This document shows positions 49,200-59,507 of a stretch of DNA of 64,000 nt, in pieces; positions within the stretch are counted from its first letter, which is position 1, and every line of letters starts with the position of its first letter. The stretch is from contig NW_027441285.1 of assembly GCF_949628215.1 (NCBI RefSeq), positions 124,001 through 188,000 of the forward strand. The letters are read 5' to 3'. The position numbers and the translations under genes are program-made. Below the pieces are notes generated by a model. That model searched no databases. It was not told where the DNA came from and was given only the letters and a program-made list of their open reading frames with translations. This DNA is from Phalacrocorax aristotelis (taxonomy: Eukaryota > Chordata > Aves > Suliformes > Phalacrocoracidae).

Positions 49200-50665
49200 C
49201 CCCACTGTGTCCCTGCCCCTTTAGTGACAGGCTCTGCCCCCTGCAATGGGCTGGGGGGATGGTGCTGGCTCCCGCTGCCCCACCACTTAGTGACAGGCCC
49301 TGCTCTGTGGTGACTGTCTGTAGGGGTTGGGCTGGCTACATCTGACTCCACCCCTCCTTATTGACTGGCCCCACCCCCTGGCTACAACCCAGGGGGGCAG
49401 TGCTGGGCTCACCCTGCCGCCCTCCTTAATGACAGGCCATGCCCCATGCTGATGGCAGTGCTGGGGCCTCATGGCCACACCCCCTTAGCAGCAAGACCCG
49501 CCCCCTGGCAACAGGGCAGGGGGCAGTGCTGAGCTCCCCAGGGCCCCCCCTTAGTGACAGACTCCATCCCTTGCCACAGGCCAGGGGGACATTGCTGGTA
49601 TCCCTCTTGCCTCCCCCCCTTTAGCGACAGGCTCCACCCCTGGCAATCACACAGGGAGAGCAGTGCCTGGTCCCCCTTCTCCCACACTTTGCAACAGGCT
49701 CCGCCCCTTAGCTACATCCTGGGGTAGTGACAGTTCCCACTGGCCCCACTCCCCTTAGGAACAGGCCCCTCCCCTGCCAATGGGCTGGGTTGGTGGGGCC
49801 TAGCCCCACTACCCCCCCCCTTTAGCGACAGGCCCTGCCCCCTAGCAATGGCCTGGCTGGCCATTGCCTTCTCCGCTTGGCCCACCACCTTAGTGGTAGG
49901 CCCCACCCCTTGGCAATGACCCAGGTGAGCAGTGCTGGTCCCACCCCTCTTTAGTAACAGGCCCCACCCACTGGTGACAGCACCAGGTGGACCGTGCCGG
50001 GCCCACTGCCCCCCCTTTAGCAGCATGCCCTGCACCCTGGCGATGACCTAACCTAACTCTAACCCTAACACTACCCCAGCAGTGCTGGAGTCCCATGCCC
50101 ACAACCTCTTAGCAACAGGCCCCGCCCCCTGGTGATGGCCCCGGAGAGTGGTGCCGTGCCACACTGGCCTTAGGGACAGATGCTGCCTTCTAGTGGTATC
50201 CTAGGGGGGGTCAGTGCCAGGCCCCCATGACCATGCTCCTCTTAGAGACAGGCCCCACCTCCTGGCAACAGCCCTGGGTGGGCAATGCTGGTTCCCCCCA
50301 CATTAGTGACAGGCTCCACCCTCTGGCAACATGCCAGGGGGGCAATGCTGGCTCCATCTGACCTCACCCCCCTTAGTGACAGGTACTGCTGCCAGTGACA
50401 ACCATGGAGGGCAGTGCCATGCCAGACTGGCCCCCTCCTTAGCAACAAGTTCCACCCCATGGCAACAATCCTGGTGGCCAGTGCCAGCGCTCCCCCCCCC
50501 CGCCAGCAACAGGCCCCACACCCAGAAATGGCTGGCTGACACTGCACCCTCCCCCCTCCCTTAGCAATAAGCCCTGCCCCCTGGCAACAGTCCTGCAGGG
50601 TGGTGCTGGGCTCCCCTCACTGCCCCCCACAGCCCCTTAGTGACAGAACCCACCCCTTGGTGACG
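49200..50665. repeat. Degenerate GC-rich minisatellite, ~60-75 bp units
   Basis: About 22 diverged units, each with an anchor like TTAGTGACAGGCCCCGCCCC followed by TGGCAA and then GGGGGGCAGTGCTGG. Anchors are seen for example near 49222, 49287, 49424, 49551, 49820, 49951, 50107, 50241, 50303, 50437 and 50636. A single further unit occurs at about 54522-54565, ahead of the second promoter-like module. No coding potential is claimed. Confidence 0.8.
50047..50073. repeat. Short telomere-like stretch inside the minisatellite
   Basis: CCTAACCTAACTCTAACCCT followed by AACACTA: a degenerate (CCCTAA)n-like run of about 27 bp. It may be a tiny interstitial telomeric sequence or a chance product of the minisatellite. 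Confidence 0.45.
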
Positions 50666-50689
50666 ATCCAAGCATTTTTATGGCTTTAT

Positions 50690-51255
50690 TTTTTTCTCCT
50701 TCCCCCACCCCTCCCTTTCTTCCACACTGTGAACTTCAAACAGGTGATAAAACTCCCTGCTGCTATTCCAGCTGCCCTTTTCCTCTCTGAGGGTTCACCC
50801 CACCCTTTTCCCAGGTGATTGTGGGAAGGGCAGTGGGCGGGGTGAGGGTATATGAGCCACAGCCTCTATTCAAGGAGCTTAATTTGCTCTAGGGTTTCTC
50901 TGGTGTTGGTGCTCTTGGGTTCCTTCAGGTGATCAGCTCTTTGGTTAGATGTGTGGGTTTGAGGTAAGGATTTCAGAGCTTGGTAATGTTTTGCAGCATT
51001 TATACTGGAAACTTCACTTGTGTCCTAATTTTTTTTTCCTCATATGATGTTGTTTTGGGTGTTTAGGAGTGGTAAGATAGTTTAATAGCAATGTACTTTG
51101 GTTTATGGTGTGGTTTTTTTCCCCCCCCATTGGAAGTGTGTTTTATTTTGCTGGAATTCCTGACTTTACTGAAGAAAGACTCTTAGTTTTTTTTATTAGT
51201 TTTGCTGTTTACTGTTTAACTTGATATTATCTCTTAGTAGGCCTGCTAGTGAGAT
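50690..51255 (+). repeat. Promoter-like module, copy 1
   Basis: First of three related modules (others at 54560-55060 and 59110-59390). Order: CACTGTGAACTTCAAACAGG, GTGATTGTGGGAAGGGCAG, GGGCGGGG, GGGTATATGAGCCACAGCCT (TATA-like, 50849), GGTTTCTCTGGTGTTGGT, then a consensus donor GAG|GTAAGGA (GT at 50964), and a T-rich tail with TTTTATTTTGCTGGAATTCC. The GC box, TATA, short exon and donor make a credible promoter plus noncoding first exon of about 85-90 bp. No ORF is evident in it. Confidence 0.6.
50835..50857 (+). promoter_or_regulatory. GC box plus TATA-like box, module copy 1
   Basis: GTGGGCGGGG immediately upstream of GGGTATATGAG. The same arrangement recurs in copy 2 (TATATG at 54712), where the GC box is degraded to GGTGGGTGGG. 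Functional promoter activity is inference. Confidence 0.45.
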
Positions 51256-51685
51256 GCTATAATAAGGGTTGGGGTGAGTATGTTGTATGCATCTAGATAT
51301 GGAGTTTTAGCATTTCTCAGGAAAGCAGCAGGGACATATGGCATAGTGTCCTTCATGATATGGAGCAGTTTATTAATTTTCTTTATTACCCAGAGTATGT
51401 TGTTGTCCCTAGAATCTTTGCAGCTGTGGCAGGCTCCTCTTTTGCATTAATAGTAGGAGTCTGAGGAGTGGCTAGGGGAAGATCCTACCATTGAGTCATG
51501 AGGTTCAGACAGGACTCCCTTGCTTTCTAAACTCCTTCTCTGAGAGGAGTCTAGGTGTGGCTAAGTTCAGTCTCAGACCTGATCAATGGTTTATTTTCTA
51601 AGGGTTGTAAAAGTAACCACTGATCAGAGTATTTGTTGTTAGTAACTAATTTGGCAGATGCCCAATTTAACATTATAAGGCAGGT
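51256..51685. other. Unassigned sequence after module copy 1
   Basis: AT-rich, no gene or repeat identified. Confidence 0.35.
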
Positions 51686-52400
51686 TGTGTTCAATGAGGA
51701 CTATCGTTGCTAGATTAACAAATAGCACAATTTATTAAAGCAACAGATACACAGGTTCTTTGGATTACTGGTGATAAATTTGCTGGGTACAAGGCACACA
51801 AATACCAAAGATATGAGTAACACTGCTAGGTTACAAGTATGAAGTGACTCTATGCGTTGGAGATTTACAGGGTGACTCCAATGCCCTAGAGATTTATGCA
51901 AAACAAATATGAAGTGACTCTAATGCATTAGAGATTTAAAGTGAATCTATACAGAGGTTTCTAATCTTAACCAAAGGTGCCCCGGTGTGGGGGGAGGGAG
52001 GCTCAGCCTGTTGACTGGCCCCGGAAGTCAGAGTGACACCCTCTTTCTCTTCATACATTTTATACTGTTTTTTATCTTTCAGGTGGAGCTTGAGTGACTC
52101 TAGTCATACCTACCTTTATTATGATTGGTGTAGAATTTCCTTGCTTTACTTCTAAAAATGTAGACTAGAAGAAGTTCAAAATGCTTACCCAGTGAGGGGT
52201 GGTTGCACCTTAGAGGTGGGCAACTTTTGGGATGGAGGTGTGTTTTGTTATCATAATGAAATTATAATGAGCAAAGGTCACCAAAACGGCAGCATTTTGT
52301 CAAAAGTATGATGGACTGTTGGCCCAGGGTGGCAAACATGCAGCGTACCAGCTCTATGGTACCTTGAGTTCCCATTTATCACAGAGCCTAGCTGTGATGC
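51686..52400 (-). mobile_element. Probable LTR, minus orientation, boundaries uncertain
   Basis: On the minus strand an AATAAA (plus TTTATT near 51731) lies about 45 bp from a TG-type edge at 51686-51690, as in an LTR R-U5 end. Within it, three imperfect ~30-40-bp copies of GAAGTGACTCTAATGCATTA with GAGATTTA occur at about 51841, 51870 and 51911, reminiscent of U3 enhancer repeats. I found no clean right edge or target duplication, so the family is open. Confidence 0.4.
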
Positions 52401-52599
52401 CTCCACACCGCTCCACCCTCCAGACAACTCCTCTTAGAGTCAGTATGCCAAGTTCTCCTGGCATTGCTGACATCTATGGTTACTAGGGAACTTCCATGGA
52501 ATGGATTCCTCACATAGCTGCACTTCACCTTGAAAGCTGCTTCAATGCTATACCTTTTACAAAAACATAAGTTTAATTTCTAAGTCACCTCCAGCAATT

Positions 52600-54520
52600 A
52601 TTCCACAGAGCATAGGAAGAAAATGGAAAAACTAAGGGATACCCAACAGACAAGAAAGATTTAAAAAATAGGGGTTGGAACTGGATAACAGCAGATGTAG
52701 AAAAAATTTTAAATCACCAAGATTAAGGAAATAAAGGAAAAAATTAAAAAGCAGGAACAGCCAACTAAAAGACATAGAAACAAATTTTAAGAAGTAACAG
52801 GGTATGCACAGACTAGAATGAAATAAAAAATAAAAACAATGAACTGGATAAAAGTAGATATAGGAAAAAATGTAAAAGCAACCTGATAGGACAGACAAGT
52901 AATAAGAAAAAATAGGGTTAGACACCTTGATAATAGTAGACATCGAGAGAAAATTTTTAAAGCGAATGGGTACAGGACAGACTAGACTGAATTAAAACAT
53001 AGAGGCGGCAAACTGGATAAAAGTTGACTAGGAAAGAAAATTTAAAAGCTACAGGATACAGGACAGACAGGAAACAACTAGAAAATAGGGAAATTAAAAC
53101 AGAAATAGAAACATCTCTAAAAGTAGATATAGAACAAAAATTTTGAAAATAGCATGACACAGGAAAACATTGAAAAACAGACAGAAAATGAGGTAAAAGT
53201 ACTCATAGGAAAAAAAACCAGCATAAAAATGAAAAGAATTGAGAGTAAAAAATTGAAAAATAGCGACTGTTACCTATAAAAGATACAAAAAGAACTTAAA
53301 AAGCAATGCAGTTCATGACAGGCAGGAAAGAATTAACAAAGAGAAACAGGAACTGGGTAAAAGTAGACAGAGCATTATAAAAGAGACAGGATTAAGGAAA
53401 TCAATGGGAAGAAAATAGGGACACTGAATTAAAATGGAGACATGCTAACGAAATTTAAAAACCAACAGGGTGCATGACAGACAAGAAAGAATTAAAAGTA
53501 GGGATGGAGGCTTGATAAAAGTAGATGTAGAAAACTTAAAAAGCCCTGGCACTAAGGCAAGAGAAGAAAACAATGGAAACTGAGAGTGAAGGGGAAAAAA
53601 GTGGGCATAGGAGAGAACCATTTAAAAAGTGAGGGGGATGGTGGAAATATGTTGCTGTACGCTTCTATGGGAGAACTTATCTTGGGCCGCATATCTCCGG
53701 GACACAGGGCTCTACCCACCCTGGGGACAGTGATGCACAGACATCAATATGATGGATACAAAATGTCCATTTATTTAGCTGCATCACACGCTTACATAGC
53801 TCTTGCGCTTCCTGTTCCTGCCGCTCCTATGGGGAGGAGTCTATCTTTCCGTCACATCCCATGATCTTCCGGTCGCCGATCCCTGTCTATTCCCCTACAG
53901 AAATAAAGAGGAAAAATCAAAAATAGGGAAGGCAAACCAGAAGAGGTGGAGAAAGAAAATGTAAAAAGTGATGATGCTAAAGGGAAGACAAATACTTCAT
54001 CTGCAAGTAGAAAGCTTTAAAAGCCGAGAGCTTAAGAGAGTAAAGAACCAAGAAATAGTAACAGTGATTTAAAACAGAGACGTAGGCAGGAGATTTAACA
54101 AGTGATGGCACTAAAGGAAAGAGAGGATATAATTAAAAATAAAGACAGTGAATGGGGAAAAAGGTACGCAGAAAGAAGATTTAAAAAGCAACAGGGATTA
54201 GGGGAATAAAGGAAAACTATTAAAAGATAGGGACCATGAATTAAAATGGTGATTTTTATAAAATATGTAATTATATATTAACATTTATATATTAAAAGCA
54301 ATCAATATAATAATAAAATAATATATATAATATATTTTATATAAATTAAAATATAATAAGCACAATAATAAATAAAACCTTAGTAAATATATAAAAATAT
54401 AGAAATTTATTAAATTACACTTTAAAAAGTGCTAGCACTAAGGGAAGACCTGGAAAATAATAAATAAATGCAGTGAAGGGGATACAAGTAGACAGAGCTT
54501 TTTAAAAAGCAATGCTGGGC
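52600..54520. repeat. A/G-rich degenerate tandem array 1
   Basis: Plus strand is purine-dominated: recurrent words AAAATTTAAAAAGCAACAGG, GGACAGACAAGAAAGAATTAA, AAAATAGGGA, GTAGACATAGG. Units are irregular, about 60-100 bp. It ends in an AT-rich piece (54245-54415) that follows GAATTAAAATGGTGATTTTT, the same order as in array 2. Interrupted by the solo LTR at 53650-53899. Minus-strand ORFs here encode F/S/L-rich low-complexity peptides and are artefacts. Confidence 0.75.
53650..53899 (-). mobile_element. Solo LTR, class II (ERVK/alpharetrovirus-like), 250 bp
   Basis: TGTTGCTGTACG...TTCCCCTACA with a perfect 6-bp target duplication GAAATA at 53644-53649 and 53900-53905. Six-base duplications are typical of class II ERVs. 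On the minus strand it has AATAAA (plus 53770-53775) followed by TGGACATTTTGTATCC and TTGATGTCTGTGCATCACTG, which resembles the short R region of avian alpharetroviruses. Perfect duplication and clean ends imply a young insertion into the A/G-rich array. Confidence 0.88.
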
Positions 54521-54559
54521 CCTCTGGACCCCTCTTACTGACAGGCCTGGCCCCTAGCA

Positions 54560-55060
54560 ATGACATTCTTTCCCCCTACTTTCTTCTATGCTGTGAACTT
54601 AAGGCAGGTGATAAAATATCCTGTTGCTCTTCCAGCTGACTTTATACTTTCTAATGGTCATCTCTCCTCTTTCCCAGGTGACTGTGGGAAGGGTGGTGGG
54701 TGGGTCTGGGGTATATGAGCCACAGCCTCTAATCAGGGAGCTTTTTTGTTCCTGGGTTTCTCTGGTGTTGGTACTTTCTTGTTCCTTTCAGTGGTTGTGG
54801 CTTTTGAGCTGTCTCAGCTCTTTGGGTAGGTGTGTTTTAATATTTAGGGAAGTGAAGGTGTGTGTTTGTGGTAAGGATTTTAGAGCTTGGTAATGTTTGG
54901 CAGTATCTATGCTAGAAAGTTCCCTTGTGTCCTACTTGTTTTTTTCTTGTACGATTTTGTATTGGTTGGTAAGAAGGTTTAATAGTATGGTGTTCGGTTT
55001 GTTTTTTCTTTGTAAGTGCATCTTATTTTGCTGGAATTTCAGACTTCACAGAACACAGGG
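54560..55060 (+). repeat. Promoter-like module, copy 2
   Basis: Aligns along its length with copy 1: CTGTGAACTTAAGGCAGG, CAGGTGACTGTGGGAAGGG, GGGTATATGAGCCACAGCCT (54709), GGTTTCTCTGGTGTTGGT, GTG|GTAAGGAT (GT at 54871), TTTTGCTGGAATTTC. Preceded by one unit of the GC-rich minisatellite, as copy 1 is. It carries an extra piece (TTTTAATATTTAGGGAAGTG) before the donor, which copy 3 also has. Confidence 0.6.
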
Positions 55061-56266
55061 AAGACCTTGGAAGAGTAACAGCAGACACAGGGGCTTCAGG
55101 ACTGCAAGTACAGGGCAGGAGCTATGAGGAAGGGGTGGGATTTCTGCCGTGATAGGTCAGGAGAAGAGTAAGGGGGTTCTAAAGTTTTAGGACTGGGGGA
55201 TGGTTGCAAAAGGGAGGCGGATTAATTGGCCCTTCTTAGATGGGTGTTGCCATTGGATTTGGGTGTTGATGAGGTCTGTTCTGTTTTGGTGTCTCAGCAG
55301 CCGATGTGAGGTCATGACAAAGTCACGAGAGACATAACATAAACTGTTTGGGCCTCCTCATAGCAACCCATGGGGCTGAATGTCAGACAAGTCTCATCTC
55401 AGGATGCATGAAGTACATTAAGGTACACTGAAAAGTATGCTCTGGAGCTCTGAGGTCTCTGCTCCTTCTGCGCCTTCTGTGTACTTCAGTCCCTGACTTA
55501 ATTTTTGCATCTGTCCTTTCACAGTCCATCTGTATGCCACAGCCATGATTACTCAGGGGCACTGACTAGTCACTGGTTTCTAGCGCAGGCTGGTGTTGCT
55601 GTCTTCCCTGGAACTTCTTGGAGAAAAGGATGTGTGTTCTTTGTGATCATAACAATCTCTAGCTGGGGATCTGTCTTTCCTTGCAGTCCCAGGCATGGAA
55701 GCTTTTTCTGTGATTACCTTTTTGCCTTTTTCCTTAAGTCGCCAATGAGGTTTGCTCCAGTAGCAGTGATAGCGGTGATGTTCTCTTGTTCTCGTTTATG
55801 TATCGTGTGCTTAGCACCAGTTTCTGCAGCCATAAAGTGTCCATTTTATCTGTGAGTCACTGTGACATGATGCTTTGGTTTTTCATGGGCTAATTGCTGC
55901 TGCTGTAATTCCCTAAGGGGCTTTGTAGGGAATTGGGATCAAGGGTCTGGAGCTTCTTTTGTGCTAGAACTCTTGTTCTCGTGGCTTCATCTGTCAGCAG
56001 TCTCCATTGTGCCACACGGCAATTTCCTGTCTCTGAGCTTTCTACCTTCTGATACTTTCTGGGTTTTGGTTAGAATTTTTTTGGCAGGATTTCTTTTGTT
56101 TATTCCTGCAGGTAAAGTCAGGTCGTCTTTTGACATACAGGTCCCTATGGCTCTGATATTTCCCCCCACTCCCACCCCCCAATATCTCTACCAGCGTTCT
56201 CCATGACAGGAGGGGCAGAGAGGGGAGCAGAGTGCTAGGGCATCAGACTTCCTCCTGCCTTTGCAG
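55061..56266. other. Unassigned sequence downstream of module copy 2
   Basis: Less repetitive than its surroundings. No recognised gene; plus-strand ORFs up to 116 codons have no motif. It would be the first intron of a transcript starting in copy 2. Confidence 0.35.
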
Positions 56267-56304
56267 GGTTGACCCCAAGGCAGTGTGGTACGTGGGTCGA
56301 TGGC
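56267..56304 (+). ncRNA. Candidate internal exon, 38 nt
   Basis: Flanked by CTCCTGCCTTTGCAG and GTGAGTATAT. Lies downstream of module copy 2 and upstream of the next candidate exon, all on the plus strand. Short and without recognisable coding content; supported by splice signals only. Confidence 0.3.
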
Positions 56305-56746
56305 GTGAGTATATATTTCATGGGTGAACTAATCCCTTTCAGAGGGTAAGGATTTTATTCTGTTTAGTGTAAATGTTGTTTTGTTTGGTGTATTTGCTAA
56401 AGACTTGAGTTTTGTGTGGGAGGAAACCAGCTATCTGAATGGTTTTGGGATAAGGTGTTGTATGTGTGTATGTATGTCCTAACTTACCAGATGTTGAGAA
56501 CTAGTTGTATCTGATTTTCCTAGTGACTCACAAAGTGTTTTGGGGCACCCTGATGGTAGGTGCTGTAGCTAAATGGCAAATCAGGGTCATAGCAGAATTG
56601 TCTGTTTATGGGGATGGGCTTGGCCTTCCCCTGCACAAACTTCATTATGTAGCAATTGGGATGACAGCTTTCTTTTGACCTCTTAACAAATGAGAGGATA
56701 ATGGAGCGTGTTATAAGAGTATAATGATTTCCTCTTCCTTTTGCAG

Positions 56747-56836
56747 TATGGGCACCCAAGGGGGAGCCTGCATTCAAGGAACAGTGAGAGGATATCTGTG
56801 TTAACTGTCAACAGAGGAAGGAAGCTTCTTTTCAAG
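56747..56836 (+). ncRNA. Candidate internal exon, 90 nt
   Basis: Strong acceptor (CTCTTCCTTTTGCAG) and strong donor (AAG|GTAAGGAC). One frame is open throughout (starting YGHPRGSLHS, ending RGRKLLFK), but the protein is not recognised and another frame stops. Together with the TATA and donor of module copy 2 this suggests a spliced plus-strand transcript, coding or not. Confidence 0.4.
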
Positions 56837-56929
56837 GTAAGGACATAAAGTAGAGTTGTCATTTCTTGTGTTTTCTTTTAATCACAGGGGCATGGAGGGG
56901 CTGGGACATGGATAAATTGGAGATTTCAT

Positions 56930-59105
56930 GGAATTTCCTACAGGGATAGGACTTAATAAAAACAAATCTTTCCATAATCTGAAAGAAAAGAGAGCAGAAT
57001 AAAGGCATGGGCAGGATAAAAAAAGAAATTTAAGAAGTGAGAGGTATTAGGGAAATCAAGAGAAGCAATTAAGAAACCTGGGCTAGCCAAATAAAATTGA
57101 AAAAGCAAAGGGACTACTAGAGGCAAGAAAGATCTAACACATGAAGAGAGGCAATGGTCTCAAAGTAGGAAGAGAAATTTGGCGGCTGTTACGTTGAAGG
57201 AAATAAGGAAATATTAAGGAAATAGCAAGGGTGAACTAATGCAGAGATGTAGAAAGAAAAATTTAAAAGGAAGGTAACTAAGGAAAGAAATAATAATTTA
57301 AAGAATGAACAAAAGGGCTAAAAGTAAGCTCAGAAAAAACGTTTAGGAATAAAATGTCTGAGGGACAGAAAGAGAAAGCTTAAGACATAGGAAGAGAAAA
57401 CTGAATGAGGTAGACAGCAAAATGCAGACGCAAGGGCACTAAAGAAAGAGAAGTATATTTAAAAGACAGCAAACAAAATTAAAATAGCCCAGGAAAGAAT
57501 GTTAAAGACAATATGAGGGTTAGGGTAATGAAAAAACCCAGTATGAAATCACAATGGCGAAATAATCAGAAGAATTGCAAGAAAAAGTAAAATGTGAAGG
57601 GACTATGGAAAAATGAGGAAAAAAAAGAGATGTAGAAAACCTTAAAAGAAAAGCGGTTAGAAGAGAAAAGAAATGAAAAAGAAAATGGTGATTTGAAAGG
57701 CAGATATATCGTCCCTTATTTGCAAGAAAAAAGGGTGGAATAAAGGCACGACCAGGAAAAAACAAGCTTTTAAGAAGTGAGAGGGCTCAGGGAAATCAAG
57801 AGAAACTCTTAAAGCGGGGCCAGCCATATAAAAATGAAAAAGCAAAGGGACTACTAGAGGCAAGGCAGTTATAAAACATGAAGAGAGGCAATGGTCTCCA
57901 AGTAGCAGGAGAATTTTGGCAGCCAATAGGGTGAAGGAAATAAGGAAATATTAGAGATGAGCAAGGTTGAAGTAATGCGGAAAGGCAGGAAGAAAACTTT
58001 AAAAGCAAGGGCACGAAGGCAAGGGAAGGTATAATCAAAATATAAGACCGTGACCGGGGAAAAATATACACAGGCAGAAGCTTGAAATAGTGATGGGGAT
58101 TAGGGAATGGAAGGAAAAATATGAAAAACTAGGGGCGGAGAATTAAAACGCTGATTTGATTAAATATTTGGTTATATCTATTTTTATAAATGTAACCGTA
58201 ATAAATATACTAATGGAAACTATAATTCTCTCTATATATTTTGATTACATATAAATAGAGATATAAGGACATTCATAATGAATAAAACCTTAGTGACAAT
58301 GTAAAAACATACTAGACATCTTTATGAAAGGATAACTGGAAAAGGAAAGACATTTTGGAAAGCGCTGGCACTAAGGGAAGACCTGCAAATGAAGAAAAGC
58401 CCAGAGTGAATGGGACAGAAATATAGCGACGGGAATGAGAGTGGGCACAGGAAATAACCGAATTCAAAACTGAGGGGGATTATGGCAACGAAGAGGAAAA
58501 TTGAAAAATAGGGCCAGCAACCCAGAGGAGGTGGAGAAAGACAGTGTGTTAAAGCGATGGCGCTTAACAAAGACAAATCCAGCTTTAATGTGAAAGAAAG
58601 AGTGGCACAAACTCGCGGCAGGGTAAAAGAAGAAACTGAAGAAGTGAGAGGGCTTAGGGAAATCAAGAGAAACAGTTAAGAAAGTTGGGCCAGCCAAATA
58701 AAAAGTAAAAAGCAAAGGCACTACTAGAGGCAAGACAGTTGTAAAACATGAAGAGAGGCAATGGTCTCCAAGTAGAAGGAGAATTTTGGCAGCCAATTGG
58801 GTGAAGGAAATAAGGCAAAAAATAAAGATTTGCAAGGGTGAAGTAATGCCGAAAGGCAGGAAGGAACGTTTAAAAGCAAGGGCACGAAGGCAAGGGAAGG
58901 TGTAATGAAAAATTGAAGACTGTGACCGGGGAAAAAAGATACACAGACAGAAGCTTGAAATAGCAATGGGGATTTAGGGAAATGAAGGAAAAATATGAAA
59001 AATCTACATATGGAGAATTAAAACGCTGACTTGTTTTAACATTTGGTTATATATTTTTATATATGTGACTGTAATAAGTAAACTACTGTAAACTATAGTT
59101 TCATC
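56930..59105. repeat. A/G-rich array 2 with ~0.75-0.87-kb higher-order units
   Basis: Three long related units start near 57020, 57770 and 58635. Each has GAAGTGAGAGG, GGAAATCAAGAGAA, AAAGCAAAGG-ACTACTAGAGGCAAG, ATGAAGAGAGGCAATGGTCTC and AATTTTGGCAGCCAAT-type blocks in order. Units two and three end with GGAGAATTAAAACGCTGA followed by an AT-rich stretch (58150 and 59035). Minus-strand ORFs repeated in each unit (F/L/S-rich) reflect the purine strand bias and are not taken as genes. Confidence 0.8.
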
Positions 59106-59109
59106 TAGA

Positions 59110-59392
59110 TATGGAGTCTCAGCTCTTTGGGTTGGTGTGTTTTTACATTTAGAGAAACTGAGGTGTTCGTTTGAGGTAAGGACTTAGGAGCCTGGTAACA
59201 CTTGTCAGCATCTATTCTAGAAAGATCACTCATGTCCTACTTTTCTTTTTGGCTCATATTTTTTAATGAATGTTTGGGGTAGTTTGGTTTTTTTTTTCAT
59301 TGTAAATTCATTTTATTTTGCTGGAGTTCCTGTCCTTACTGAAGAAGGAACCTTGGGTTTTTTCTCTAGTTTTGCTGTTTACTGTTGTTGAC
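59110..59392 (+). repeat. Promoter-like module, copy 3 (5'-truncated)
   Basis: Starts inside the exon part (CTCAGCTCTTTGGGTTGGTG), keeps the GAG|GTAAGGA donor (GT at 59176) and the TTTTATTTTGCTGGAGTTCC tail, and stops at TTTGCTGTTTACTGTT, where copy 1 continues but the provirus begins here. The TATA part is absent. Confidence 0.55.
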
Positions 59393-59507
59393 TGTCGTGG
59401 TTTATAGTTGATCTTCCATGGGTTGGGAGGCTCGTACTCTGATATCATTGATACAACACAGAGGTGACACACAGTATTATATAGCAGTTCACATTGTGCC
59501 ATTCAGT

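Noticed and set aside
47735-49313. Three overlapping plus-strand ORFs of 460-489 codons in the 61-bp array
   Set aside because: The unit has no stop in any plus frame, and 61 bp shifts the frame every unit, so all three frames cycle through the same peptides. This is a property of the repeat, not evidence of selection for a protein.
57520-58966. Several minus-strand ORFs rich in F, L and S with similar sequence
   Set aside because: They are the pyrimidine-strand reading of the A/G-rich array and recur with its units; no start context, splice or motif supports them.
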